The notes: generated by a model from the sequence alone, not told the origin. DNA of 64,000 bases from Epiperipatus broadwayi (GCA_028023455.1 JAQFVV010012434.1:6228264-6292263); one strand, 5' to 3'. Shown: positions 10,597 through 23,130, numbered from the stretch's first letter. Made by a program: numbers and translations.

Positions 10597-13286
10597 TGTA
10601 ACGGGCACACATGCTGTTACATTATTCTAATAAATAAAATTAGAAATTAAAAATAAAAAAAAGTTTGCAAATAAAAATATGTTTTTAAAAATTGAAAATT
10701 AAAAGTCATCAAACTCGTATATATATAAAATCGCAAAGATGGGAAATATTAAAAGAAAACTTTATTAAAAAAAAAAAAAAATTTTAAAACTAAATTTTAA
10801 GAAAAAACTTAAAAGATTTAAAGATAAAAATATATCTTTAACAATGTACAAAATTTAATTACTTCTAAAGGCTAAAAAATGGAAATGATTATTTTTTATT
10901 AGTCTAAGTAAACTATCCTTTGGGTATCTCAAAATTTATGATTAAAGATCAGATAGGAGATAAAAACATTAAGAAAAGAATAACCAATAAAATCTCAGGA
11001 AACGGACCACAGTGAAAGAAGCATCATCATCATGATGTCATGTTCAGTTAATCTGGAGGTTTGATATAAAAATAAAAATATTTGAAATAAAAGTCAGTTT
11101 TTCAGTTTGAGTTTGCAGTTTTTAGTTTTGAGGGGAAGAGTTGAAGGAGAAGGGATTGTAAGACGCACTTTCAATCCCTTAAGTTTTTCCAAAAGAAGAA
11201 ATGAAATATCGTTTTTTTATATTGCGGACCCCATTACATCATGGTCAGTAAAGGACCTCCAGATAAATACCAACAGAATGGCTAACGGCACTCCAGTCTC
11301 CCCAGAACGACGTGGGAGTTAGAAACAACACAGGATCCAAATAACAAGCAACTATTAAGGATGGACTTTTAAACTGTAAGAACTATATATATAATTCATG
11401 AACTTTAAATATAAAGATTTTCAATATTTAAATAGAAATATGAATTCCTATCTGACCAAATTAAATCATTAATAATATTTTTATTATATGTATTTTTAAA
11501 TCATTTCCATTAATTTTTTTTTTCCTTTGAGTGTTTATTATGATTTTTTTTTTTATTAAGCTAAAACTTTTAAATCATGTTAGATTTAAGTTGGGTGTGG
11601 ATGGCTGCGTAGATTCGTAATGTTATGTTAGTTTAAGGGAGGGTTAATCTCAGGTTATATATTTCACAGTTAGATTGGGTTAAGGGATTGAATGTATTGG
11701 TGTAATTAGTAAATGTAGTATGAAGATCCGCTACGTGCAGGCTCACATTATACGCTGCACTTGGGCAAAATAAGCCTATTTCTTATTGACCTTCGGAGAC
11801 AGACGGTATTCCCTGCTCCTTGGATCATCCCTTTAGCCTATGGAATGGTATCGTAGGTCAGCAAAAAGGACCGTAATCCCTTCCTATGGAGTTTTTTTTT
11901 GTATTGTTCTTCTCGCCAGACAGATGTAACATTCCTGTACTGGACGAGGGACATTTCTTCTAAATAACCACGCTGTTCAGATGTAAATTTCTGACAGTAC
12001 GGTATTGTGCTATCATATTCATGCTGCATTGAATACATCAATATATCAGATAGATTGGCATTGGTTTGACTGCGAACTTTTGACCTGAGGTTAAATAAGA
12101 GATATAGAATATTTTCTTTTTCAAGTGCATTCTATGTAGTCTATCCATATTCGATACTAATAAAATCTTAATTAATTCATCTGTGTGAACTTCTAAAATA
12201 AAAAGTTAAAATATAAATTAACTCTTTCACTGAAAAATAATTTTATTGATCGAATGAAGTAAAACTCTAACTTTTAATTGGTCAATTCACCAACTCAGCC
12301 ATAAAAATATATTCATCTTTTAATATTATATTCACTTTAGTTTCGTTTGTAAAACATATATTAATAATTTGTTAGGTTATGAAAGTGAACAAAAGTTTTT
12401 TCAAAAATAAATTTTTATTTATAATTATAAAAATATTTGATAGCAGCAAATCTGAAACGAATCTAAAATGAACGATAGTAACCAACTAAAAACTGCTGCT
12501 GACATCAGTGATTTCTTTCTCAATTTTAAGTTGCGGAAAAGTAAATAATTTTTACTAAAACCTTAAATATTTTTTTAAAATAATTTTATTTTTAGCATAT
12601 TTTATCAAAATAATTTATATGTCAAAAAATACTTTTAACATCCTCTAAAACATTCGTTTATCATTTTCAAAATGAAACAAAAGAAATCATAGTGGTAAAA
12701 GTTATTGACAAGTGTTTTTCCTTGTCCTCTACGATTAATTTCCACTCGGTGACAAGAACGGACTACCCTCTTCCATTGTTAAACTAAAATTTGAATAGTA
12801 TTGATTTTTTACTTGTCAAATAATTCAAGAGAGGGCAGCATCTTACGGAACTTTTTCTAAGCTTCAAAAAGACCGTAAAATCTTTACTGAAGCTCAAAAA
12901 TTGACCGATTTCGAGCGACTTGAAACCGGGACCGTTCTGGAATGGAAATTTCTGGGAAAGAGTTAAATCAAATTCTAAAGTAAACATTATACTATAATAA
13001 ATAATTCTGAATTTTATATATGTGCAAAATCAATGTTTCTGTATATTGTAAATCTAACAATGGCTTATTCTTATTTTTTATTATCTTTATTTCTTTAAAA
13101 TTAAAATTTATATATTATCTCTGCTGTTTCACGAGCTAGTGACTGGGGCATTTCGGTTGTATTTATAAAATAAAAATAGGATCTTAACAGTATCTGCCTA
13201 CTATATAAATTTTCCAGGTTCGAATGGCCTGGTGGCGCCCTTGTATGGCAGTTACGGTAAGACTCAAATACACCCCAACTGTTATA
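10597..13286. mobile_element. Solo long-LTR-like insertion (2,690 bp)
   Basis: The insert starts TGTAAC and ends GTTATA, an imperfect version of the TG...CA inverted ends of LTRs. It is flanked by the 4-bp direct repeat ATAT (10593-10596 and 13287-13290). Removing insert plus one repeat copy gives GTTATATATTGAGAAC, which aligns with the uninterrupted site in copy A (GTTATATATACTGAGAAT, about 7281). No gag or pol motifs are present, so a solo LTR is the simplest reading. LTRs this long with 4-bp duplications are known in some Ty3/gypsy lineages such as Ulysses and Osvaldo; membership is inference. Short ORFs inside (71, 67 and 67 codons) show no motif. Confidence 0.7.
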
Positions 13287-14753
13287 ATATTGAGAACAAT
13301 ATTTTAAATAATTTCTTGAAAATGATGATTGTTAAAATCTCTAATTTAAAAATAAAAGAAATAATTTTTGCTTGAATTATAAGTTTAAAAACAAAGGATT
13401 GATTTATAGACTTTTATTTAAAAAAAAGTTAAGTCCAAAAATCTTTCTAGATTGGAAAACAGAAGAACTTGCTGGAGTATTTTTTTTAGACATTTACAAG
13501 TAATTAGTAGTAACCTGCTAAAAAGAAAAAAGAAAAGTATGGAAGACTGTCAAAGATGTGATATTACTTGATATCATTATAAATAATGAATTAATAACTT
13601 GGATTCATACTATCTATATATTTTATTTTATATATACACATGTGCATTTATATATTATTAAAAACGAAGTAAATTTTTTTATATAAGTCTATGACAATTC
13701 AAACATACTAATTTAGTGCTTATATATATTTGTGAATTTTATGTATATTTTTGACATTGAATTAATTGAATATCAAGTACATATAATATGGTTTATTAGA
13801 TATATTTTTTTATAAACACTAGTGTGTGTACATTTCTATGCATATGCACATATGTTAAATCAGTTATTAATTATCTATTATAAAAATGAATTTTATTTAT
13901 AGGTTTATGACAATTCAAATAGGTGCATAAGTTATTGTTTTATGTAAACCTATTGAAACATTTGTAAATTACTATGTAATAGTGGATTTATTTTTGTATT
14001 AATCAAAATCGTAAGGTTTAATTTATGTGTATAGCTGTATTCTGCAGACTTAATTTTATTTTTATTGCTATTAATAAATTAATATTTTATTGTTAAAGTT
14101 ATTCCAGTGAATTTGCTCAATCCTAAATAGTTTTAGAATATTATATATTTGTATTGTACTTGTTGATCACAGTAACAGTTATAGAGCTTTTGCTTTCTGA
14201 ACTGGATTTGTGCATAACAGTTTATTGAATGAAAGGGGTTTATGTTTAGTGTTATGGACATCCAGGTGATAATGCTGGATGATATAAAAGGGATATCCTT
14301 TAAGGTCCATGTACTACATTTTATTCTAATTATTTATTTAGAAATTAAGAAATTTATTTAGAAATTAAGTTTATAGTTGGTCAGTAATGGTACTAAATGT
14401 CTAGAGAGCATTGATGATGATCAGCATGTTTTTGTATCCCAGTATTGTTTTTATTGTTATATATTCTCTTGGATTAGCACTTAAGTTTGTGCATCCAAAT
14501 TATTATTTAAATAATCTGCCCCAAGCTGGTAAGGGCTGAATAATTAGCCTAGTATGTAGTAGATACATTTCAAATCCAGTCACAAGATTGATTGTTGATT
14601 ATTGTTTTTGAGTAATGTTGATGAACTTATAGTTAGTTCTGTGCTGATCTCTCATGCTTATTTGTTTTATATTTCTTTTATATTTTTATATTTGATTATA
14701 TATTTTATTTGGGGATGATGATGGTTTCCTATCTATTTTTCATACCGTTGTAA
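13287..14753 (+). repeat. Segmental duplication, copy B (right part)
   Basis: Continues copy B from the TGAGAACAATATTTTA junction and matches about 7290-9263 of copy A to GATGATGATGGTTTCCTATC and the following CATACC. It lacks the MITE found at 8101-8305. Confidence 0.8.
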
Positions 14754-14789
14754 TATATATAGAAATTACTATTAATAAACTAATAGCTT

Positions 14790-15435
14790 CAAACAAGCTT
14801 ATTTTCTTTATTTTTTAAATTTTTTTACCAATAAATGCAGCAAGAGAACATATTCAAAATCTCTATTTAGACTTATCCCCAAACCGGTTTCAAGCTAATG
14901 GCTCTCGTCAGTGAGGAGCTAGGATATCCTGCCACCAGATTCAAAATACTAACTCAAGCCCAGCATTTAGCTAACACTTAACTATTAAGTATTAAGTAGA
15001 GCTATTAGCACGCTCTTTATATTACATTTGTAAATACAAGCTAAATAAATCACGTGATATATGATTTAATTTCATTAATATTATAGTTTGGCTGTTAAGA
15101 CTTTGGCTATATTAGATTGCTAAGGATATTAATATATGGTATATCTGAATTTAGTTCAATCCCATATGGCTAAGTTGTAGAGCTGGATGTGAAGATATAT
15201 AGATGATTAAAAATTTCAGATTTCTATTTAATAGTTAAATATTAGATAAATGTTGGGCTTGAGTTTGTATTTTAGATCTGGTGGCTGGATATCCTAGCCT
15301 GCTCGTTGACGAGAGCCATTAGCTTGAAACTGCTTTGGGGATGGGGATAAGTCTAGATAGAGATTTTGAATGTGTTCCCTGGCTGCATTTATTGGTAAAA
15401 AAAATGAATAAAATAAACTTCATACTCTTTACATT
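14790..15435. repeat. Foldback repeat (~175-190-bp arms)
   Basis: Left arm about 14790-14965, right arm about 15245-15435, inverted. Paired landmarks: ACCAATAAATGCAGC with GCTGCATTTATTGGT, GCTAATGGCTCTCGTCA with TGACGAGAGCCATTAGC (15306 on), and GCCCAGCATTTA with TAAATGTTGGGC. A separate direct repeat (ACATTTGTAAATACAAGCTA) occurs at about 15023 and again just past the right arm at about 15436. Probably a non-autonomous DNA element. The conserved core contrasts with the decayed loop. Confidence 0.7.
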
Positions 15436-15846
15436 ACATTTGTAAATACAAGCTAAAATAAGTCACATGATGTATGACTATTTTATTAACATTAATAAGC
15501 TATTACATTTTAAAGATATGTTTGCAAATAGTGACTTCTAATTTGTATTTCGATCCATAGATTATTTCAGTTACGTCAAAATACTTATTAATTTTTCAAA
15601 TATTACACACCGTCACAATTCTTATAGACATATTTGATCTTTAATAGATTTAAAGTCTATATCTAAGATTCAAATAAATATTATAATTTCTGAGCTATTT
15701 AAATATGATTATTATAATAAAATGCTTGCAAAAACATTACAATTGTAAAATGTTTGTGATTTGAAATATTTATATATGTATATACAAATTAATTAGCTTT
15801 ATCAACATTATTATTAATATTATGTTCATTATTATTTTTATTTTAG
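15436..15846. other. Non-coding flank up to TBC1D5 exon 1 acceptor
   Basis: Ends in a T-rich tract and TTTTAG acceptor at 15846. No upstream TBC1D5 exon was found anywhere in 1-15846, so the N-terminal exons are outside the window. Confidence 0.5.
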
Positions 15847-15921
15847 TTAAAAACTAATCCTAGGATGGATGATAATTCATTGGATTTGGCACTCAACAAT
15901 CCTTTGTCCCAGGCTGAAGAA
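15847..15921 (+). CDS. TBC1D5: TBC1D5 exon 1 of the visible set (VPS29-binding loop)
   Basis: 75 bp, phase 0 at both ends, acceptor TTTTAG and donor GTATTT. It encodes TNPRMDDNSLDLALNNPLSQ with flanking residues. The run NNPLSQ is a hallmark of TBC1D5, where a Pro-Leu loop inserted in the TBC domain contacts the retromer subunit VPS29 (established for the human protein). Its retention suggests that retromer binding is kept. The exon begins in mid-protein, so an upstream exon must donate at phase 0. The donor GTATTTTTT is weaker than consensus but puts the next exon in frame. Confidence 0.88.
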
Positions 15922-18900
15922 GTATTTTTTTTTTTAATACTTTTTATATACACTTTTTAAAAGAAATTATGCATGATATGTGTATGTGTAGTTTAATAAG
16001 CAATTGTCTTGTTTTTGTTTAAATTATGTTTTAGTTAGTAAACCAATATTAAGATAGTTTTTGTAATATAGTATTGAAATAGAATCATTTTATTAAAACT
16101 AATTGTGCACTAATTGATGAATTTAAAGTGTACAAGTCGATTATATAAATGTGTGTAAGACCATATAGAACAGTCATATATAAACAGAAAATTTTATATT
16201 GCTTATGTTCCGACACTTTTTTTTACTATTCACTTAATATTAGCATAACGGTTTTTAAATATTTTGAATGCTGCCATTAGCTACAAGTTGTTTATGTTTT
16301 TGAGTATTGTTAATAAAAAATACATCTGTAATCTCTTATTTAGTCTCATTATTTTTTAATGTTCTCTATTTTTTAGTATAGTGGCAGAATTGAAAATTCA
16401 GGTATTTAAAATCTGTAGATCATTCACAAGTTTGTCACTTCCAGTGCTTGAACTTCTTATGAATTCTCAAGCAATCAAGCCATATAAGAACTTATTTATT
16501 TTATTTATTTTTGAATTCAATGTATTAAAATAAAAGTGATCAGTTATTAAAAAAATTCAAATAATGGCACTTTCAGAATCTGTTATTCAAAAATTTTGCT
16601 ATTTTTATAAAATAAATTCCGATCAAAATTTTATACATGTGTAAAGAGTATTTTTATTAACATCAGACCATCACTTCTCAGAAGAAAACAATACTTCTGT
16701 TGTTTCCAAAAGATCTAAGTATTGACATTTCAACAAGACAGTTTATATTAGTATTTAATGTGACATTGATGAGTTCAACATCATAAAAAATATATAAGTT
16801 GTTTTATTACAAATCAAGAAATTATACATTATTGAAAAAAAAAAAAAACTAGCATTATCACAAATTTGTTCTCTAGAAAGAGTAGTAGTAATATACATCC
16901 AAATATATGTGATGTATATTAAAAAAACAATTATTTAAATACTGTATTGCCTAAAGCCATTAAAGTCATTTCTTTGCAATTATTTTTTAGATTTTCTTTT
17001 CTTTGTGGATTAGATTCAAATCAATACTGTAATGTCAAAATTATAGAATTAAAATTATTAGTCATATTGGGAATCAGCAATTTCTAACTTATGCAAAATA
17101 TTAAAAAAATATTATTTTTACACCTTAAGAAATGAAATATATTATATCACATTGTATGTGATCAATTCTTCCATACTCATAATCAACTACAATTTTTCAA
17201 AAATGTTATTGGAGCATGTAGTGTTAGTATGATAATTACTTATGGCCTTTGTAAAACTTAATTATTAGTGATTTTAGAAGTCATATTATTCAGGGGTATT
17301 AGATGCTAATTATTTAATATGAGCTATGATGTAGAGAAAGATAATGAAACAGTGTTCATTAGTAAAAATGTAAAAAATAATCTGTTAGGGTATGTATTGA
17401 TATTGAGCTTATTTAAAGATATATTCAATATTTTTTTTATTAATCATACATCTTAACGTGAGTCAAAAAATTAAGAAGGAAGAATTTTATGTACTGATTC
17501 TACTGTCTTAGATTGAAATTAGGTATACAAATTTTTAATAATCATATTTTACATTTTTACTGAATTTTCTTTTCAGTAGTGATTCTGATTTATATTGAAG
17601 TTCAAATGTTTTCATTATAAGAAATTATTTGAAATATTCAACTGTTCTTGATAACTTTTATTATTCTGGACACATTTATGGTCTTTCCAAAGTAATACAA
17701 AGTTGTAAAGTAGTTATCTGATTCTGTAGGTGCAATCTAATTAAAAAAATTTAAATCATTCAAATTGCTTTGATTCACAATTACTGCAACTTAAGAGCTG
17801 GCAGTTGAAATATTAGAAGAAAATTATCCCCCAAAAAATAGTAATTGATTTTCTTCTAGAAATTTAAGATTGATTTCATTTATAGTAAATCTCTATATTA
17901 TGTCAATTAGCAGATAATTAATCAGTGATTTCATATTGTTACTCCGATAATTGAAAAAAAAAAAGTTAATTTGGACAATGAAAGGTAAGAACAAAACAAA
18001 TCTAAACAAATCCTTAGCAGTATTGGTGATTCTTGTCTTTTTTTTTGAATATAAAATAATTTAATTCTTTTAACATATTGAAAAAAATAATTAATTAGAA
18101 AACTAGGCTAAATATACATGTTAATAAAATTGTAGTAAACTTTTGTTTTTGTAGATATCTAGACATATTTAATATATCTGGTTGAATAATAGCTATGATG
18201 ATTAAATTAAAACTTGTCTCATTTAATTATATCAATCTAAACATTGTCTTGGGCTTGTTACAAGAACCATTTCTTTATGCAGCTGATTAGATTCTATGAA
18301 AGTTTTTTATAACTATCAATTATTCATTTTAAAATGATCTTGTAACATTATTAACATCTTTTATTTATAAAGATTTTGTTACTTTTATTTTGTTTGTTTT
18401 AATCCAATAATTATTTTTTAAGAATATTTTATCAACTGATTTTTATATAGATAGTATCTTAGAAATAGAATCAGTACATATTGTTAGCTGAGAATTCAAA
18501 TATAAAATATCTATCACTTTCCCAATGTTCTATTTTTTTCAACAGTTCTACCTTGTAAACAAAGATAAAGACTGAATTTAGCATGAACAAGAAGAAAGTA
18601 ACCTTTTTGTCCATATGCCACAAAGTTATTATATAAAGTGAAATCTAGACTTATTTAAACGAGGAGTGTGAAATTTAAGTTAGCAATTCAGACTTCATAT
18701 TTATTTACAAGGTAATGCTACTGAAATAACATAGTGTTGAAAAAGTGATAAAATATTTTAAATTGTATATTATATTTAGTGTGTATTTGTATAATGATTT
18801 TTTTTAAGAGCACATTATCGTCTATTTAAATAGGAAGTGGAATGGAATATTATATATATATTATTATTTTAGAGCTTTTTTTTTTTTTTTTTGGGACTAA

Positions 18901-19028
18901 AAAAATATCCATTAAATGGCTTTAGAGATTCTGAATTTATATTTTTAATAATAGTCATGTGAGAACAAGTCTACTATATATTTTTAATAATTCAACTACA
19001 AATTATTATTTTCTTTTTCGAATTAACA
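15922..19028. other. TBC1D5 intron 1, first part: nothing recognised
   Basis: A+T-rich intron with homopolymer runs (poly-A near 16836). No coding block with splice signals and no clear mobile element was seen. Confidence 0.5.
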
Positions 19029-19233
19029 TAATAAATGATTGTTAAAGAATATATACAAAGAAAAAGTTAGATTTTTAAATATTTAGCTTTATTACTGCCT
19101 AGCATACTTTTGATATATCATGTAGCTTATGAATATGATATACATGATATATCGAAAGCATGCTACATAGTAATAAAGCTGAATATTTAAAAATCTATCT
19201 TTTCTGTATATATATCATTTAACAGTCATTTAT
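19029..19233. repeat. Foldback repeat (~95-bp arms)
   Basis: The left arm (about 19029-19125) and right arm (about 19140-19233) are inverted copies. Paired landmarks: TTAAATATTTAGCTTTATTACT with AGTAATAAAGCTGAATATTTAA, and TTTTGATATATCATGTA with TACATGATATATCGAAA. Divergence is low. MITE-like. Confidence 0.7.
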
Positions 19234-19283
19234 TATATATTCTTAGTGCATTGTACAGGCTTAAACCTGCATTTATATATGTA

Positions 19284-19406
19284 ATATATGCGGGGTTCAA
19301 ACTCAGACTTTCACACGACCCACCACTCTCAGGTGGGTCAGCATTATGAGATGGCACTGAGAGTGGTGGGTCGTGTGAAAGTCTGAGTTCGAACCCCGCA
19401 TATATA
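19284..19406. repeat. Near-perfect 49-bp hairpin with tRNA-B-box-like arms
   Basis: Arms 19284-19332 and 19357-19405 are reverse complements with about one mismatch, separated by a 24-base loop. Each arm contains GAGTTCGAACCCCGC or its near complement, resembling the pol III B box GGTTCGANNCC. G+C is well above the surroundings. It may be two inverted fragments of a tRNA-derived SINE, or a hairpin element. No A box is visible at proper spacing, so I do not call a tRNA gene. Confidence 0.75.
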
Positions 19407-20829
19407 TTCTTAGATAAAAGATATTTTGTATACAATTTTTAAATAGAAAACTGAATTCATATATATAGCTGAAAACCATTTGGTTTATTAGTGTCATCTC
19501 ACTTAAGTATTCCTGATATTATTTATTATCATTATACTCCAAATATCAAGAAGATTATGATGAGATTTTACATTTATATTGAACATAAAATTTCATATTA
19601 TTTTTTATGATCTGAAATTTTGTTTTAATTTTCAGCTAAAGTCTTTTATACCAGCTATTCATTTTGTTTTCAGTGTTTTTTTAGCATAGTAAAGTTTTCT
19701 TGATAAGAGGATTTGTCCATTTTTTTCCATTACTTATCCAAAGTAGTCGTCACTTTTGTCTTTTTAAAATTTATTTAAGGATTTTTGGCATGATTCAGTC
19801 AGCTGTACAATAGCTGGCATTACTATGATCTTAAAGTCTTCAGTGAATAGACATAAATTATCTGAATCGTCTAGAGATTTTAGATCCTTGATACTAGATC
19901 ACTATGTATCTTTTACTGGATTTGTATATTATTAAGTTCTAAATCATTATAAACAATGTATAAAAATAATTAAGCTTATATCATTATTATTGCATTCCAA
20001 AACGATAAGGTGGACTCTTGATTATTAAACTTTCATAGGTAATCATTATGCATTGCCATAGTCAAATTAGTTTATTGGACATATATGTCTAACACAATCT
20101 AGATCTTAGATTTTTTGATATCACGGAATGATTTTTCAAAATTAACAATAAGCTTGTTATATGATATACATAGAATATTTCTATAATGATGTAGTTTGCT
20201 AAATGTTCCTAATGCCTAAGTGGCATAGCTGGAAATCTGCTTGTTCTTTTTAAACAGGTATTTTATAAAATTATACAGTTCACTGATAGCATTGTATTTT
20301 TTCTCAGGTTTCATCTTTTTAGGAGGATTTGAATAATATACTTTTTTTTCAATCTGATGATAGTTTTTTCTCAGTTTTTAGTTAATAGTAATATTTATTC
20401 AATGAAAATATTAGGACCTATTTTTATTATCTCATGGATAACTACATGTAGCTTGAGGCCTTGTCATTCTTCGGATATTTAATGAGTGAACTTACTTTTC
20501 TTTAGTTGAAATATCTGATTAGTGCTAGCATCTGCAAATTAATAACTACTAATTTAATCACCAATAATCAATACACAGTGTAAAACACTCATGAAATATT
20601 TCCACCATCTAATTATATATATATATATGTAGTAAAGACAGTAAAAGCCTTCTATTTATGCTCTTAATTTGCTTATTACTGTAAAAACTTCTTACTAACA
20701 AATCAATACATAATTTTCTCTGCTTACTCTTAATATTATGTCAACATAGTGATATAGTGTACTAGAATCTAAAAATGTTTTCCCTTTAATGAAGTTAGAA
20801 GTTCTTGTGAATAATCCATTTGTCCAGAA
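19407..20829. other. TBC1D5 intron 1, middle part: nothing recognised
   Basis: A+T-rich, with a (TA)n run near 20617-20628. No supported feature. Confidence 0.45.
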
Positions 20830-22640
20830 ACTTTGTTAACCATGTTAAATATGCAAAAAGCTTATCTACTTCTACTTCTTATTACTCTCTTTTAATTTAT
20901 AATTACTAAATCACTCTTCCATAGCTGATGTATTTTTTACCTCTTACTATTTTATTTTTATAAAATTTGTTTCTTTAATTCCAATATTGTTCTCATATTC
21001 CTCATTTTTGTCATAAAGATGAACTTTCACCTTTATATTTCTCCCATTCTTCATAAAATATGTTACATTTCAAAAATAACTTTTCAATAATGTTTCATTC
21101 TCAACATAAATTTCTATTATTATTCAAATTTTTTCTTTTCTTGGTATCCAAAGTCCTTGTCCTTGCGCCAAATAATAGTCTCCTTCTAATGTTATCTTTT
21201 TGTGTTCCATATATATATTTTTATTCTTATACAGCTGTAAACTGCATATTTTTTATACACCTTTTAAAAAAAATCTACTTCTTTTTTTTTTTGATCAACC
21301 TATCACTGTTTTCTTTTTCTACCTTCATAATCCTGCACCTGTACTATATTCTTTGCACATTTATCTTTATTTTTATATAAAAGTATTGAAATAAAGTCTT
21401 TATATATTAACTTTACATATTTTATTATTTTTCTAGCTCCATGTATATGATGACTTCTTCACACAAAGCATTTAAATACTATTTATATTCATCTATTTTT
21501 ATTCATACATTATATAGTCTCACAACCATTTTAAATTAGCTTTATTTTCCCTCATTAAAATAATTCCATTGATTTTCCTTTGAAAGCTTTATTTGCTGTT
21601 CATAATTTTGAATTCTATCTAAAATGATTTAACTCTCTGTACAATATAAAATGTCTTATTTTCAAATATTAAAACAGGTACTGAAACCTCTTTACAAATT
21701 ATTCTAAATATAATATTGTAAAAAGAAATTATTAAACTCAGGTGCTTACTATACATATATATAATTTTAATGCGCAAATACGCGCACAACAACCGTGCGC
21801 GTATTTGCGCATTAAAATTATATATAAATATAATATGTAATATTTGTCATATAAAAATCTTGTTAGTTTTAATCACTCCATTCCAATTTTTGCTTTTGGT
21901 CTCAACTGTAATTTCAGTCTACCACATAATTCTTTTTTCCATTTAACAATGCGTCTCAATACCTTTGTTCCTATTTTTCAAAATAAATATCATTTATTTT
22001 TCATTCTTCAGTTTTATTCTTCCCATTAATTATTAATATCTTAGATTTTTTTTTTTTTTTTTTTGGCTGAATTTACTTTACATATTTTTTATGACTGAAC
22101 ATTGTTTTTTAATAATAACTCCTTATCATTTAAATTAATTGCAAAAAAAAAAAAAATGCAGCCTCATCCACAATAAAAAGCTTGCTATTATTTATTGTTT
22201 TAAAGCCTATTATGGGAATCACCATCCATCTCTATTTGCAATTTTTCTATCTCATCTTCCAATTCTTTTAACAAGCAAATAAATAAGGAAAAATGATAAT
22301 AGACATTCCTGTTTCAACATCATTTTACATTTAACTTCCATTTATTCCAAATCCCCTATTTGGTATCAATATTTTTTTTTGTAAGGACCTTAAATCATTC
22401 TGTTTAAGTCTAGGGCCATATTTCAAGATTTTTCCAGTTTATTTCTATCTATTCTATCATAAACTTTTTCTGTATATAAAAAGTACAATAGATAATGTTT
22501 ATTTTTGTTGAGAGATTGTGATCTTTAATTATCGTAATCCTGTCTACTAATATTTAGTTATCTGCACTTTATTCCATAGTCATCTCTGTAAACTTGACAA
22601 TTGCTATTATATCCCCAGATCATTTTTATATGTTTTCATC
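20830..22640 (-). mobile_element. Decayed non-LTR retrotransposon (LINE family A)
   Basis: Read on the - strand, RT islands appear in the proper order. EKVYDRIDRNKLEK (motif A region, near 22440-22485) precedes a degenerate LRQECLLSFFLIYLLVKELEDE block (the GLRQGCPLS motif and helix after it) near 22270-22330. The same two motifs occur in the better preserved copy at 58200-63200 (EKAYGRVNRN and GLRQGCLMS). The frame shifts repeatedly and no long ORF survives. The pyrimidine-rich bias of the + strand marks the rough extent; the ends are uncertain. It lies in TBC1D5 intron 1, antisense to the gene. Confidence 0.5.
21756..21826. repeat. Perfect 32-bp palindromic hairpin
   Basis: 21756-21787 is the exact reverse complement of 21795-21826, with a 7-base loop AACAACC. 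The inner arm is G+C-rich (GCGCAAATACGCGCAC), the outer arm A+T-rich. It has no flanking gene and looks like a recent inverted duplication or miniature element. Confidence 0.85.
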
Positions 22641-22864
22641 ATTGAGAACTTTGGATTCAAATTGGAACTTATGCACTTATTCATTTAGCAACCATTTTTA
22701 ATTTCTTTATACTACCAAACTAATACCTTGAAATTTAAAAAACTCTAAAGATTTGAATACAATTTAATTTTCTTGCATTACTCAATACTAAAATAAGCTA
22801 TTAATTAAATAACTGTAATTTGATTTTTTTATATAGCTATTTTTTTTTTTATCTAAATTTTTAG

Positions 22865-22932
22865 AGTCCTTGGAAAAGATTTTTTCAAGACAATGAACTG
22901 AAAGTGACAATTAAGCAAGATGTAATTAGAAC
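22865..22932 (+). CDS. TBC1D5: TBC1D5 exon 2 (arginine finger)
   Basis: 68 bp, acceptor TTTTTAG and donor GTAAGC, entering in phase 0 and leaving after two bases of a Thr codon. It encodes SPWKRFFQDNELKVTIKQDV followed by IR. The IKQDVIR segment is the TBC motif IxxDxxR, whose arginine completes the Rab active site during GTP hydrolysis. WKRFFQD matches the TBC1D5 segment after the NPLSQ loop. Confidence 0.92.
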
Positions 22933-23130
22933 GTAAGCTTAATTTCTATTCACATTTTTAAGATGCTAAATTTGTACAGTGATAATCATTGTAGATTGTC
23001 ATTATTTGCCATCTTTTTTAACACAATTTATTCTGGAATCTCACTTTTAGAAAATGTATCATAAAATTTAATGAGCTTTTATATTATGAAAATGCATTAT
23101 ATTTATATTTATTATTACTGGATTTTTAAG

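Noticed and set aside
19357-19406. tRNA gene suggested by a B-box-like GAGTTCGAACCCC
   Set aside because: No A box at correct spacing and no cloverleaf; it is one arm of a hairpin.
21060-21380. 106-codon hydrophobic ORF
   Set aside because: Composed of Phe/Leu/Ile from T-rich sequence; shadow of a decayed - strand LINE.
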